Shown: one piece after another, positions 1 to 8,744 of the stretch
Layout: the number at the start of each line of letters is the position of its first letter
Numbering within the stretch: position 1 is the first letter of the stretch
Origin: Bryobacterales bacterium
GTDB lineage: Bacteria > Acidobacteriota > Terriglobia > Bryobacterales > Bryobacteraceae
Length of the DNA: 64,000 nt
NCBI GenBank assembly: GCA_016716385.1
Contig: JADJWL010000004.1
Location: 1-64,000, forward strand
Reading direction: 5' to 3'
Translations under genes and position numbers: made by a program
The notes under the pieces: model-generated
What the model was told of the DNA's origin: nothing
Database searches by the model: none
The model's input: only the letters and a program-made list of their open reading frames with translations

Positions 1-2
1 AC

Positions 3-800
3 GTGAACAACGCGTTCGGCGAGGAGTTCTCGTTCTCGCGCGGCCTCGAACAGATCTGGTCGCTGATCGCGATGGCGGACCGGTACATCGTCGAAAAGGC
101 TCCCTGGAAGCTGGCCCGGGCCGAAGGCGGCGACGCGCGGCAGGCGCTCGACGATACGCTCTACACCTCGGCCGAAGTGCTGCGGCTGGCGGTCGCGCTA
201 CTGGAGCCTGTGCTGCCGGAGTCCGCGGCGAAGATCTGGAGCCAGCTTGGCATGGCCGAGCCGCTCGACCAGGTGCGGTATGAAACGTTGACACCCGGCG
301 GCCTGGCGGCTGGACAGAAGATCGGCGAGATCTCGGGTGTGTTTCCGCGTCTGGAGATGAAGGCCGCCATTGCGCAGATGCAGGCGCTGGAGCACGAGGT
401 GTCGGTCCAGCAGGCGGTGCTGATGGGCAAGACCCCGCCTCCGCCGCCGGAACCGGAAGCCGAGGCGAGCCCGTTGATCACGATCGACGATTTCGCCAAG
501 GTCGACCTGCGCTGCGGCATCGTGCTGTCGGCCGAACGCGTGAAGGGCGCGGACAAGCTGTTGCACCTCAAGGTCGACATCGGAGAGCCGGAACCGCGGT
601 CGATCGTGGCGGGCATCGCGCAGTCCTACGGGCCGGAGGAGATCGTCGGGAAACGCGTGACGATCGTGGCGAATTTGCAGCCCCGCAAGCTGCGCGGCAT
701 CCCATCACAAGGGATGATCGTGGCCGCCTCCATGCCCGGCGACAAGTCCGCTCTGGCGACCTTCGCGGAGGAAGTTCCGCCGGGTGCGAGGCTGAAGTAG
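3..800 (+). CDS. metG: Methionyl-tRNA synthetase, C-terminal part (cut by window edge)
   Basis: Only the C-terminal part is present; the frame is open to the left edge, so no start is assigned. Seen: an anticodon-binding helical region (WSLIAMADRYI, APWKLA, near residues 19-37), a Pro/Glu-rich linker at about 144-155, then an EMAP-II/Trbp111-type OB-fold tRNA-binding domain from about 163 to the end (VDLRCGIVLSAERV, PRKLRGIPSQGM). Known: MetRS charges tRNA-Met in the cytoplasm, and the fused OB domain is typical of dimeric bacterial MetRS. tatD follows after six bases, so the two are probably co-transcribed, a pairing seen in many bacteria. Confidence 0.95.
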   Translation: MNNAFGEEFSFSRGLEQIWSLIAMADRYIVEKAPWKLARAEGGDARQALDDTLYTSAEVLRLAVALLEPVLPESAAKIWSQLGMAEPLDQVRYETLTPGGLAAGQKIGEISGVFPRLEMKAAIAQMQALEHEVSVQQAVLMGKTPPPPPEPEAEASPLITIDDFAKVDLRCGIVLSAERVKGADKLLHLKVDIGEPEPRSIVAGIAQSYGPEEIVGKRVTIVANLQPRKLRGIPSQGMIVAASMPGDKSALATFAEEVPPGARLK

Positions 801-806
801 AACGCG

Positions 807-1574
807 GTGAAGCTCGTCGACTCGCATTGCCACCTGGATAACCGGAAGTTCGCCGAAGACGCGGACGCTGTGATCGCGCGCGCCCTCGATGCCGGCGTCG
901 AGCGGATGCTTGCCATCGGCACCGGCGACGGTCCGCCGGACATCGATGCCGGGATCCGGCTGGCGGAGCGCTATCCGTTCATGCTGGCGACTGTCGGCGT
1001 CCATCCGCACGATGCGTCCAAGGCCGATGAAGAGACGTACGAGGCGCTGCGGGTGCGCTGCGGTCATGAGAAGGTCGTGGCGTTCGGAGAGATCGGGCTC
1101 GACTACCACTACGACTTCGCCCCGCGCGAGACGCAGCGCACCGTGTTTATCCGGCAGTTACAAATCGCGCGGGAGGCGGGACTGCCGGTCGTGATCCATA
1201 CGCGGGAAGCGTGGGCGGATACGGTGGCGATTCTGCAGGATCATCCTCCGGGGCCCGGTATCTTTCATTGCTTCACGGGCGGGCCGGCCGAGGCCGATGA
1301 CGCTGTCGCTCTGGGTTTTCACGTCAGCTTCGGCGGCGTGCTGACGTTCCCTAAGGCGGACGCGCTGCGCGAGGCGGCGCGGCACGTTCCCGAAGACCGG
1401 ATTCTGGTGGAGACCGACGCGCCGTACCTGGCGCCGGTCCCGCACCGCGGGAAACGGAACGAGCCGGCGTTCGTGATCGAAACGGTCACGTGTCTGGCGG
1501 CGGTCCGCGAGGAATCCCCCGATCGGATGGCTGCAATGACGACCGCCAACTTCGACCGACTCTGTTTGCGCTAA
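807..1574 (+). CDS. tatD: TatD family metal-dependent hydrolase (DNase)
   Basis: A 255-residue TIM-barrel metallohydrolase of full family length. Seen metal-binding and catalytic landmarks: SHCHLD with H7 and H9, E95 in GEIGLDYHY, H131 in HTREA, H154 in HCFTG, and D204 in ETDAPYL. Known: TatD proteins are magnesium-dependent 3'-5' exonucleases acting in the cytoplasm on damaged DNA. The start is GTG at 807, six bases after metG; MKLVDSHCHL is the expected N-terminus. The next gene begins four bases after the stop, so metG-tatD-prenyl synthase looks like one operon. Confidence 0.95.
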   Translation: MKLVDSHCHLDNRKFAEDADAVIARALDAGVERMLAIGTGDGPPDIDAGIRLAERYPFMLATVGVHPHDASKADEETYEALRVRCGHEKVVAFGEIGLDYHYDFAPRETQRTVFIRQLQIAREAGLPVVIHTREAWADTVAILQDHPPGPGIFHCFTGGPAEADDAVALGFHVSFGGVLTFPKADALREAARHVPEDRILVETDAPYLAPVPHRGKRNEPAFVIETVTCLAAVREESPDRMAAMTTANFDRLCLR

Positions 1575-1578
1575 ACTG

Positions 1579-2589
1579 ATGGACTTCATGGGTATCGGCA
1601 GATTGGGGCAAGCCTTGACGGCGAGGGAAATCTTCGCCCTGATCCAGGCCGACCTGCGCCAGGTGGAAGAGCAGATCGCGATCGAATCGGTCGCCCCGGT
1701 CGACACCATCACTTCCATCGGGCAGTACTTGCAGGCGAGCGGCGGCAAACGGTTGCGGCCCTCATTGCTCTTGCTCACCAGCAAATTGACTGGCGGCGCC
1801 GGACCCTCCGCCATCCGGCTCGGCGCGGTCGTGGAGCTGATTCACACGGCGACACTGGTGCATGACGACGTGATCGACGGCGCCGACACTCGCCGCGGGC
1901 GTCCTTCGACCAATGCCCAGTGGGGCAACCATACTTCAGTCCTGGCGGGCGACTGGCTCTACATGCAGGCCTTCCAGATCGCGCTGCGCGAGCGGAGCTT
2001 CCGCGTGTTGGATGTGTTGATCGCGCTCACGCAGGGCATGGTGGAAGGCGAACTGTTGCAACTGCGGCGGATCGGCCAGATTGCGGTGTCGGAGGCCGAC
2101 TACATGGAGTTGGTCGACCGGAAGACGGCGGGTCTGTTCGCGGCATGCGCCCGGCTGGGAGCGCTGTGCGGCGCCGCCGCGCCGGAATTCGAAGAGAAGC
2201 TGGCTGAATACGGCTGGAACCTCGGGATGGCGTTCCAGCTTGTCGATGACGTGCTCGACTTCACCGCGCGCGAGACCGTGCTGGGCAAACCCGTCGGCAA
2301 CGATCTGCGCGAGGGGAAGGTGACGCTCCCGATGATCTACGCGCTGGAGACGGCGGCTCCCGCCGATCGCGCGATGGTGGAAACGATCCTGCGCGAGCGC
2401 AGCTACGAGTCAGTGCCCTTTGCGGCGATTCTCGATCTGGTCAAGCGTTCCGGCGGTCTGAATCGCGCCATGGAACGTGCGCAGACGTTCAGCGACAAGG
2501 CGCGGGAGTCGCTCGGCGGCTTGCCCGATTCCCCCTACCAGCGCGCACTGGTCGCGATCACTGAGTTAGTGACCGACCGCGATCACTGA
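1579..2589 (+). CDS. ispB: Trans-polyprenyl diphosphate synthase (octaprenyl/heptaprenyl type)
   Basis: A 336-residue all-alpha isoprenoid synthase of normal length. Seen: GGKRLRP near residue 55, the first aspartate-rich motif DDVID at 96-100, RRGRPS just after it, and the second aspartate-rich motif in QLVDDVLDF near 222. Known: these enzymes extend farnesyl diphosphate with isopentenyl diphosphate to make the quinone side chain; chain length cannot be read from sequence with certainty, so the symbol ispB is by similarity. The 3' end overlaps the convergent hydrolase gene by seven bases. Confidence 0.92.
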   Translation: MDFMGIGRLGQALTAREIFALIQADLRQVEEQIAIESVAPVDTITSIGQYLQASGGKRLRPSLLLLTSKLTGGAGPSAIRLGAVVELIHTATLVHDDVIDGADTRRGRPSTNAQWGNHTSVLAGDWLYMQAFQIALRERSFRVLDVLIALTQGMVEGELLQLRRIGQIAVSEADYMELVDRKTAGLFAACARLGALCGAAAPEFEEKLAEYGWNLGMAFQLVDDVLDFTARETVLGKPVGNDLREGKVTLPMIYALETAAPADRAMVETILRERSYESVPFAAILDLVKRSGGLNRAMERAQTFSDKARESLGGLPDSPYQRALVAITELVTDRDH

Positions 2590-4001
2590 TTCGCTCTCAC
2601 GGCGTAGCCGCCGGGCGTTCGCGCCCGTGTTACGCGCCCGTTGGCGTCCAGTTCGAACTGAATCAACTCGCCGATCGCGCCGTAGGTGAACCGGTCGGAC
2701 TCCATGCGGAACACATGCGGCCGCACGGGAACCAGCCGCATTACCGACGGTTCCACGTCGGGCGCGGACGGATCGAACATCACCAGCCGGCTTCCTGAGA
2801 TCTGAATGACAAACTCGGACGAAGGCGACTGGTATGTGCCCGTGTAGCGGTTCCAAGCCGGGTCAGGGACTCCAGGAGGCTCCGGCTTGGCCGCCGTGCG
2901 GCGAATCACCGGGAACACCAGCTTGATGGCCTGGTCGGCGAATTGAGCCGGGTTGCCATCGTCGGCATTGGTCAGCACAACGACGCCGATCTGTTCGGCC
3001 GGACTGAACCAGGTCTGCGTGCGGTAGCCCGGGACCGATCCGCCGTGGCCCGCGAGCAGCCGGTCGTCGTCGCGCCGCAAAGCAAAACCAAGGCCCCATC
3101 CGCTTTTCCAGTCCGGATGCACCCAGTGCGGGCGCTGCATCTCCCGCAGCGTCGGCATCTTCAGGACGCGCCCGCCCTTCCATTGGAAGGCGACGAAGCG
3201 CGCCATGTCCTCGACGGTCGATGTGAGCGCGGCGGCAGGGGCAATCGCACGGCAGTCGGTGAACGGCGCCGTCTCCCGGTCCTTGCCGGGTTCGCGCCGG
3301 CGGTATGGTGTGGCGAGCGCGGGTTCGGGTGTGGAGCCGGTGATCCGGCTGTCGCTCATGCCGAGCGGAGCGAGGATGTGCTTCTGGACATAGCCGGCGT
3401 ACGGCTCGCCTGACACTTTCTCCACGATCAGACCGGCGAGGGTGAACGCAAGGTTGGAATACTTCCACCGGGTTTCCGGCGGGAACACCGTATCCTGGCG
3501 GGGCAACTCCCGCATCACCTCCTCCAACGCCGGGAACGACGTCTCGGTCCAGAGCGTGCCCGGCGCTTCCCGCGGCAATCCCGAACTGTGCGTGATCAGA
3601 TGGCGGATCGTGACCGCGGGTCCTTCAGCCGGCAGACCCTGCACGGCGAACCATGGCAGGTATTTCGAGACCGGGTCGTCGAGCTGCAGCTTGCCCGCGT
3701 CGCGCAGTTGCAGCAACGCCGTCGCCGTGAACACCTTGGTATGGGACGCCATGCGGAACTGCGTCTTCGGCGTGATCGGCGTCTTACGCTCCATGTCGGC
3801 GTATCCGAAGCCCTTGCTCCAGATGAGCGCATCGCCGTGCACGATGCCGATCGCGACACCTGGCAGCTCGCGCTCCGCGACCTGGCGCGCGACCCAGGTT
3901 TCGAGCAGACCGAGTGCCCCGGTGACGTCCGGATGCGCCGCCGTCTGTGGCCATGCTGCCAAGGCACAGAGGGCAGCCAGAAAGAAAATGCGAAGCATCA
4001 T
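2583..4001 (-). CDS. Secreted serine hydrolase, beta-lactamase class C / PBP4 family
   Basis: A 472-residue predicted exported protein: an N-terminal hydrophobic signal (FFLAALCALAAWPQTAA) followed by a beta-lactamase/transpeptidase-like domain. Seen: SxxK motif SHTK in FRMASHTKVF, a YSN motif in WKYSNLAFT, and HGG in AGHGGSVPGY as the third element. A C-terminal beta-rich region of about 100 residues follows (DUF3471-like position). Known: family members are esterases, peptidases or beta-lactamases; substrate cannot be told here. ATG at 4001 is preferred because AGGAG lies six bases upstream; GTG at 4007 is the alternative. Confidence 0.88.
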   Translation of the reverse strand: MMLRIFFLAALCALAAWPQTAAHPDVTGALGLLETWVARQVAERELPGVAIGIVHGDALIWSKGFGYADMERKTPITPKTQFRMASHTKVFTATALLQLRDAGKLQLDDPVSKYLPWFAVQGLPAEGPAVTIRHLITHSSGLPREAPGTLWTETSFPALEEVMRELPRQDTVFPPETRWKYSNLAFTLAGLIVEKVSGEPYAGYVQKHILAPLGMSDSRITGSTPEPALATPYRRREPGKDRETAPFTDCRAIAPAAALTSTVEDMARFVAFQWKGGRVLKMPTLREMQRPHWVHPDWKSGWGLGFALRRDDDRLLAGHGGSVPGYRTQTWFSPAEQIGVVVLTNADDGNPAQFADQAIKLVFPVIRRTAAKPEPPGVPDPAWNRYTGTYQSPSSEFVIQISGSRLVMFDPSAPDVEPSVMRLVPVRPHVFRMESDRFTYGAIGELIQFELDANGRVTRARTPGGYAVRANQ

Positions 4002-4009
4002 CGCCACTC

Positions 4010-4357
4010 CTATACAGTGAAGCTGCCCGCGGCCTCCGCCTCATTCTCGAAGGCCTCGAGCACGGGGGTCAGCCGGGTGAGCCGGATCAATTCCGTCACG
4101 CGGCGCTGCAGGTTGACCAGCTTCAACTGGCCTCCCGCGCGCGTCACGGCAGTCAGGCTCGAGATCAACGCGGCGAGGCCGGAGCTGTCGAGGAACGCCA
4201 CGTCGGACATATTGAGGAGAATGCGCCGCTCACCCTTGGTCACCAACTCGCGTACGGTGTCCCGCAGGCTCTGTGAGTTCTCGCCGAGGGTGATGGGTCC
4301 GGAGAGATCGATGACGGCGACGTCATCGCGGCGTCGTGTGCTGATCTTGAGGTACAC
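4010..4357 (-). CDS. STAS-domain anti-sigma factor antagonist
   Basis: A single 115-residue STAS domain of SpoIIAA/RsbV type. Seen: the characteristic VAFLDSSGLAAL loop in which a serine is phosphorylated by the partner anti-sigma kinase, preceded by ILLNMSD. Known: the unphosphorylated protein sequesters an anti-sigma factor kinase and frees a sigma factor or switches a PP2C/kinase module. No kinase or phosphatase partner is encoded nearby, so the partner must lie elsewhere. The start is GTG at 4357 with GGAGG nine bases upstream. The hydrolase gene begins nine bases after its stop. Confidence 0.9.
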   Translation of the reverse strand: MYLKISTRRRDDVAVIDLSGPITLGENSQSLRDTVRELVTKGERRILLNMSDVAFLDSSGLAALISSLTAVTRAGGQLKLVNLQRRVTELIRLTRLTPVLEAFENEAEAAGSFTV

Positions 4358-4387
4358 GGGGTTCCTCCCGATGATACCCGACTGAAG

Positions 4388-5410
4388 TCACGGATGAAAC
4401 GTCAGGTCGCCGCAGGCGGGCTCCAGGAAGTGCGCGGCGACCATCGCCTCCGTGACCTCGTCCAGCGTGGCGGGCTTCCAGCGGGGCGTGCGGTCCTTGT
4501 CGATCAACTGCGCGCGGATGCCTTCGTGACAATCGTGGGCGGCCATGCAACCCTGGCTGACGCGAAAATCCTGCCGCAGCACCTCTTCGAGCGAAAGCCC
4601 GCGGGTCGAGCGCAGGTGCCGCAGGCTGACCTTGAGCGCCGTGGGCGACTTGCCGTCCAGCGTTTCGAGTTCCGCCGGCGCCGCCGCCGCGATGGCTTCG
4701 ACCGTGTCCGCCGCGTAGGCTTCGGCGATGGCCGCGCGCAACGCAGCAAGCGCGGGCTTGCCAGGATCGACCGTGAAGCGCGCGAGCGCCTGGGCCGGAG
4801 GCTCACCCGCCGCCAGCAACTCGATCACGTCGCCGTGGCGCTCGGACGGCACGAAGTGCGTCGCGAGACCCAACTCGAGCGCGTCGGCTGTCCCGACCCG
4901 CGCGCCGGTGAGCGCAAGGTAGGTGCCGGTTTCTCCGGGGCAGCGATTCAGCAGCCATGCCGAGCCCACGTCCGGGAAGAACCCGATGATCGTTTCGGGC
5001 ATGGCGAACACGGCCCGTTCGCTATACACCTGGTGCGTGCCGTAGGCCGAGATGCCGACCCCGCCGCCCATCACAATGCCGTCCACCAGCGCGACATACG
5101 GTTTGGGGAAGCGCGAAGTCAACAGGTTGAGGCGGTACTCGTTGCGGAAAAACTCGGTCGTGAGACTGGGGTCGCCTTCTCCCCGCGCCGCCAGTGCGAT
5201 CGACCGCACATCGCCGCCGGAGCAGAATGCCCGTCCGCCTTCGCCCGTAATCGCCACCACGCGGACATCCGGGTTGGTGGCAAATTCGCGTAGCGCCGCG
5301 TCGAGCGCCTGAATCATCTCCAGGCTGAGGGCGTTCAACGCCTTCGGGCGGTTCAATCGTAGCAGGCCCAGCGGACCAAGCCGCTCGACCCACACTTCGG
5401 GAATCGTCAT
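4388..5410 (-). CDS. Enoyl-CoA hydratase/isomerase family, 3-hydroxyisobutyryl-CoA hydrolase-like
   Basis: A 340-residue crotonase-fold protein. Seen: LNRPKALNALS near the N-terminus, oxyanion-hole loops GGRAFCSGGDV and DGIVMGGGVG, and MPETIIGFFPDVGSAWLL, where the Glu and Asp match the catalytic pair of human HIBCH. Length and the C-terminal helical extension also match HIBCH rather than a hydratase. Known: HIBCH hydrolyses 3-hydroxyisobutyryl-CoA in valine breakdown. Inference: the role is valine catabolism, but no other valine gene is adjacent. The MBL-fold gene ends three bases before this start, so the two are probably co-transcribed. Confidence 0.88.
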   Translation of the reverse strand: MTIPEVWVERLGPLGLLRLNRPKALNALSLEMIQALDAALREFATNPDVRVVAITGEGGRAFCSGGDVRSIALAARGEGDPSLTTEFFRNEYRLNLLTSRFPKPYVALVDGIVMGGGVGISAYGTHQVYSERAVFAMPETIIGFFPDVGSAWLLNRCPGETGTYLALTGARVGTADALELGLATHFVPSERHGDVIELLAAGEPPAQALARFTVDPGKPALAALRAAIAEAYAADTVEAIAAAAPAELETLDGKSPTALKVSLRHLRSTRGLSLEEVLRQDFRVSQGCMAAHDCHEGIRAQLIDKDRTPRWKPATLDEVTEAMVAAHFLEPACGDLTFHP

Positions 5411-5413
5411 GGG

Positions 5414-6337
5414 TTAAACCTGAAACTCGTCGCCGATCTGCCGCGCCAGGACGCGCGCGCCTTCGCCGGCCGCTTGGCAGAACCTCTCGATCGGTTCCGT
5501 GTGCGGCTCGCGGCTGAGTTGGAACGTCTGGTGATGCACGGGGACGAAGCGGTCGGCGCCCGCCATCTCCCCCATCGCCAGCGCCTGCTCGGGCGTGCAG
5601 TGGTAGCGGATCCAGGGATCGTAGGCGCCGATCGGCATGATGGCCAGATCGAACGGGCGGCTGCTCTTCACGGAGCCGAACGTGCGCGTGATGGCCGTGT
5701 CGCCCGCGAACAGGATGCGGTACCGCCCGGCTTCCAGCACGTAGCCATTGTAGCCGCGCCAGGTATCGGTGCGGACGCGCGCGCCCCAGTGGTTCACTTC
5801 GATCGCCTGCGCCGCCACAGAGCCCGCGTACGCCCGCGCGCCCCAGGCTAGCTCATGCACAGCGCCATACTTGTTCACCCGCAGCAGGTCCGATGTCTGG
5901 CTCGCGGTGATTACGGTTGTCTGTCCGCTTTCGAGCGCCCGGAGCGACGGCGTGTCGAAGTGATCGAAATGGGCGTGCGACAGCAGAATCAGGTCGACTT
6001 TCGGCAGTTCGAAATCGCGCAGGGCCGGCTCGACGAGGCGCTTGACGCCAATGGTGGTCACGCCAAGGTCGATGCCGACGCGGTCGCTGAAAACCGGGTC
6101 GGTCAGGATCGTGACGCCGTCGACCTTGAGCAGCACGGTGCTGTGGCCGAGCCACGCGCCGAACAAGCCGCGATCCGGCCATTGCGCCGGCGCGGGGCGC
6201 CGCGTCGCGTCCGCGATTGGCCGCTGCAACTCGCTGGCGTACTGGCGCCAGAAACTCGGAGCCATCCTGTAGAGAAATCCGCCCAATCCCGCCATGCTGA
6301 GAGCACCCGCCGTTCCGATCCAAACCCGCCGGTTCAT
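5414..6337 (-). CDS. MBL-fold metallohydrolase, RomA/NAPE-PLD-like, membrane-anchored or exported
   Basis: A 307-residue metallo-beta-lactamase-fold protein with an N-terminal hydrophobic segment (VWIGTAGALSMAGLGGFLY) that could be a signal or anchor. Seen: GHSTVLLKVDGV, then the zinc motif HAHFDH in LLSHAHFDHFD, FAGDTA as the third metal site, and VHHQTF near the C-terminus. This arrangement resembles the NAPE-phospholipase D / UlaG-like branch. Known: family members hydrolyse phospholipid or lactone substrates; the substrate here is unknown. It is separated by one base from the deformylase-like gene upstream and by three from the crotonase gene downstream. Confidence 0.87.
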   Translation of the reverse strand: MNRRVWIGTAGALSMAGLGGFLYRMAPSFWRQYASELQRPIADATRRPAPAQWPDRGLFGAWLGHSTVLLKVDGVTILTDPVFSDRVGIDLGVTTIGVKRLVEPALRDFELPKVDLILLSHAHFDHFDTPSLRALESGQTTVITASQTSDLLRVNKYGAVHELAWGARAYAGSVAAQAIEVNHWGARVRTDTWRGYNGYVLEAGRYRILFAGDTAITRTFGSVKSSRPFDLAIMPIGAYDPWIRYHCTPEQALAMGEMAGADRFVPVHHQTFQLSREPHTEPIERFCQAAGEGARVLARQIGDEFQV

Positions 6338-6338
6338 G

Positions 6339-6875
6339 CTAAGTCTTCGACGCGAACGCCTCCGGCCGGGTTGCCGGATGTCCCTGCCGGAGCCACTCTT
6401 CCCGTGTGCAGAAGCTGTTGCGGTCGATGGCGCGGTCGATGGTCAGAATCCCGTCGAGGTGATCCATCTCGTGTTGCAGGAGTTCGGACAGGTCGTTCTC
6501 CGCTTCCAGGACGTGGGACGCGCCGCACAGATCCTGATAGCGCACGCGCACCGCGCAGGATCGCTCCACGTACACGAGCAGGTCCGGGAAGGAGAAGCAG
6601 TCATCCCACAGACGGAACGTCTCTTCGCTGCGCCAATCCCACTCGGGATTGACCAGTGTGTAAGGCCGGCCACGAAATTCGAGATATAGTAGTCTTTTCG
6701 GTTCGCCGATCTGGACCGCGCTGATTCCACGGCCGAATCCGCGCGTGCGCTGAAACTCATGCAGGGTGTCCCGCAAATCGGTCAGGATTCGCTCGCATTC
6801 GCCGGAGTCGCTGCTGGGCGTGGAGACGGCGCGAAGCAGCGGATTCCCCAGTTGCAGGATGCGGCGTGCGCTCAT
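6339..6875 (-). CDS. Peptide deformylase-like protein, divergent motif 2
   Basis: A 178-residue PDF-fold protein. Motif 1 appears as GRGISAVQIG (canonical GxGxAAxQ), motif 3 as QHEMDHLDG is intact with both zinc histidines and the catalytic Glu. Motif 2, normally EGCLS, reads DDCFS: the zinc-binding Cys is kept but the preceding Glu-Gly is Asp-Asp. Known: PDF removes the formyl group from nascent chains. Inference: metal binding is retained, while substrate range may differ from housekeeping Def. The start at 6875 (ATG) gives MSARRILQLGNPLLR, the usual PDF N-terminus; the frame is open further upstream but would overlap the divergent kinase gene. Confidence 0.85.
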   Translation of the reverse strand: MSARRILQLGNPLLRAVSTPSSDSGECERILTDLRDTLHEFQRTRGFGRGISAVQIGEPKRLLYLEFRGRPYTLVNPEWDWRSEETFRLWDDCFSFPDLLVYVERSCAVRVRYQDLCGASHVLEAENDLSELLQHEMDHLDGILTIDRAIDRNSFCTREEWLRQGHPATRPEAFASKT

Positions 6876-6886
6876 CCCCCCATTGT

Positions 6887-7900
6887 ATGCTGAAGATCTC
6901 CGCCAAAGCCCCGTGCCGCGTGGACCTCGCCGGTGGCACACTCGACATCTGGCCTCTGTACCTCTATCACGGCGACGGCGTGACCGTGAATTTCGCGGTC
7001 GACCGCTACGCATCGTGCGAACTGGAGACGCGCGGCGACGGCCGGATTGTCCTGGCGTCGCGGGACCTCGGCCTCGAAGAGAGTTTCGAATCGCTGGGGA
7101 CGCTGCGGGCGGCGAAGCGCTATACGCTCCCGCTGGTCGCCTACCTCGTGCGGTTCTTCGCCCCGCAAACCGGCCTCTCGATCACGACCGATTCCGAGGC
7201 GCCGGCCGGCGCGGGCATCTCCGGGTCCTCCACGCTGATCATTGCCGTGGCCTCGGCGCTGAACAGGCTGACCGGCACCGGCCACCGCCCCGAGAAGCTG
7301 AGAGAGATTGCGCAAAACATCGAGGCGCAGATCATCCGGGTCCCCACCGGCGCGCAGGACTACTATCCCGCTCTCTACGGAGGCGTCAGCGCCATCGAAC
7401 TGACTCCGGCCGGGATTGAGCGCAAGGCGATCCCCGTGAGCCTGGACGAACTGAATGAACGGATCGTCCTGGCCTATACGGGCGAACCGCGCAACTCCGG
7501 CATCAACAACTGGGAGGTCACCAAAGCGCACATCGATGGCGACCGCAAGGTGTGGCGGAACTTCGACCAGATCGCCGACATCGCCCGCCGGATGCGCCAA
7601 GCCCTCGAAAGCGCGGACTGGCAGGCGGCGGGCGCGCTGCTGCGCGAGGAGTGGGCGCACCGCCGGAAGAACGCGCCGGGGATCTCGACGCCCCTGATCG
7701 ATCGCCTGGTGACCGCTACGCGCCGCGCGGGAGCGCTCGGCGCCAAGGTCTGCGGGGCGGGCGGCGGCGGCTGCGTGATCTTTCTGACAGACAAGGACCG
7801 CCGCGACGCCGTCGCCGCCGCCGTCGAGCGAGAAGGCGGGACCGTGCTGCCTGTGCGGGTCGCGCCCCGCGGCGTGCAGGTGCGTCAGTCCGGCGGGTAG
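6887..7900 (+). CDS. GHMP-family sugar kinase, HddA/fucokinase-like
   Basis: A 337-residue GHMP kinase. Seen: N-terminal KAPCRVDLAGGTLDIWP, the ATP-binding loop APAGAGISGSSTL near residue 112, and C-terminal GAKVCGAGGGGCVIF. The APxRxDLAGGTxD opening resembles D-glycero-D-manno-heptose 7-phosphate kinase and fucokinase more than galactokinase or mevalonate kinase. Inference: it phosphorylates a sugar for cell-surface glycan synthesis. ATG at 6887 lies 11 bases from the divergent deformylase start, so both promoters must lie inside or overlap the coding regions. CPBP protease follows four bases after the stop. Confidence 0.88.
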   Translation: MLKISAKAPCRVDLAGGTLDIWPLYLYHGDGVTVNFAVDRYASCELETRGDGRIVLASRDLGLEESFESLGTLRAAKRYTLPLVAYLVRFFAPQTGLSITTDSEAPAGAGISGSSTLIIAVASALNRLTGTGHRPEKLREIAQNIEAQIIRVPTGAQDYYPALYGGVSAIELTPAGIERKAIPVSLDELNERIVLAYTGEPRNSGINNWEVTKAHIDGDRKVWRNFDQIADIARRMRQALESADWQAAGALLREEWAHRRKNAPGISTPLIDRLVTATRRAGALGAKVCGAGGGGCVIFLTDKDRRDAVAAAVEREGGTVLPVRVAPRGVQVRQSGG

Positions 7901-7904
7901 CGCG

Positions 7905-8744
7905 ATGTCCCCGTTGTGGCCGCGGCTCGGTCTGTTCTTCTTCTTCTGGGCGGTCACGTTACAGGTTGCACCGGCTCTACTCGTCAATCTTGGAGGGCAA
8001 CTCCTCGCCGGAACCGGCACGACGTTCCTTGCCGGGTGGCTGGCCAACACTGTCTGTCTGCGTGTCTTTGAGCGGCGGAGTCTGGCGGCCGCCGGACTGG
8101 GTGGAGGCCGCGCTTCGGTACGAAACCTTGCGCTCGGCCTCGGCGGCGGCGCGGGAGTCGCGTTCCTGGTCCTGGCCATGCCGGTCGCGGCCGGCATGGC
8201 GCGCTTCGCGTATGACCCGGAGGGCGTCTCCTCGTTCGAAGGCCTCCTATTCATCTATGCACTCCTGGCCTTCGGCGCCGCCGGCGAAGAGATGCTGTTC
8301 AGGGGCTACGCCTTCCAGCTTCTACTGGGGCGACTGGGCGTCGCTGCCACGGTGGTTCCGGCGGGTGTCCTGTTCGCGCTGCTCCACGGAGACAACCCAT
8401 ATTCCACGTGGCTCGCATTGACGAATACCGCCGGATTCGGAATTCTGTTCGGCGTCGCCTTCCTGCGCAGCCGCGACCTGTGGCTCCCTATCGGGCTCCA
8501 TTTGGGCTGGAACCTTGCGCTACCCTTCCTGGGTGCGAATCTGAGCGGGTTTACAATGAGAGTGACGGGTCTTCGCGTCGTCTGGGACGCGCCCGAAGCA
8601 GCTCTCTGGAGCGGAGGCGCATACGGTCCCGAAGGGGGCTTGTTCGCGTCGATGGGCTTGGTGTTTCTGGCCCTGTTCCTCTGGAAGGCGCCTCTGGCGC
8701 GGCAGGTGGCGCCATTGTGGGACCCGCCGGCGGAGAGTGCATGA
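7905..8744 (+). CDS. CPBP-family intramembrane metalloprotease
   Basis: A 279-residue polytopic membrane protein (about seven hydrophobic segments). Seen: EEMLFRG, the EExxxR motif of the CPBP (CAAX protease and bacteriocin-processing) family, then FALLHGDNP with the second conserved His, and GLHLGWN with the third. Known: Rce1-like intramembrane proteases cleave within or near membranes; bacterial substrates are mostly unknown. The stop overlaps the start of the next gene by four bases (ATGA), which implies translational coupling. Confidence 0.9.
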   Translation: MSPLWPRLGLFFFFWAVTLQVAPALLVNLGGQLLAGTGTTFLAGWLANTVCLRVFERRSLAAAGLGGGRASVRNLALGLGGGAGVAFLVLAMPVAAGMARFAYDPEGVSSFEGLLFIYALLAFGAAGEEMLFRGYAFQLLLGRLGVAATVVPAGVLFALLHGDNPYSTWLALTNTAGFGILFGVAFLRSRDLWLPIGLHLGWNLALPFLGANLSGFTMRVTGLRVVWDAPEAALWSGGAYGPEGGLFASMGLVFLALFLWKAPLARQVAPLWDPPAESA

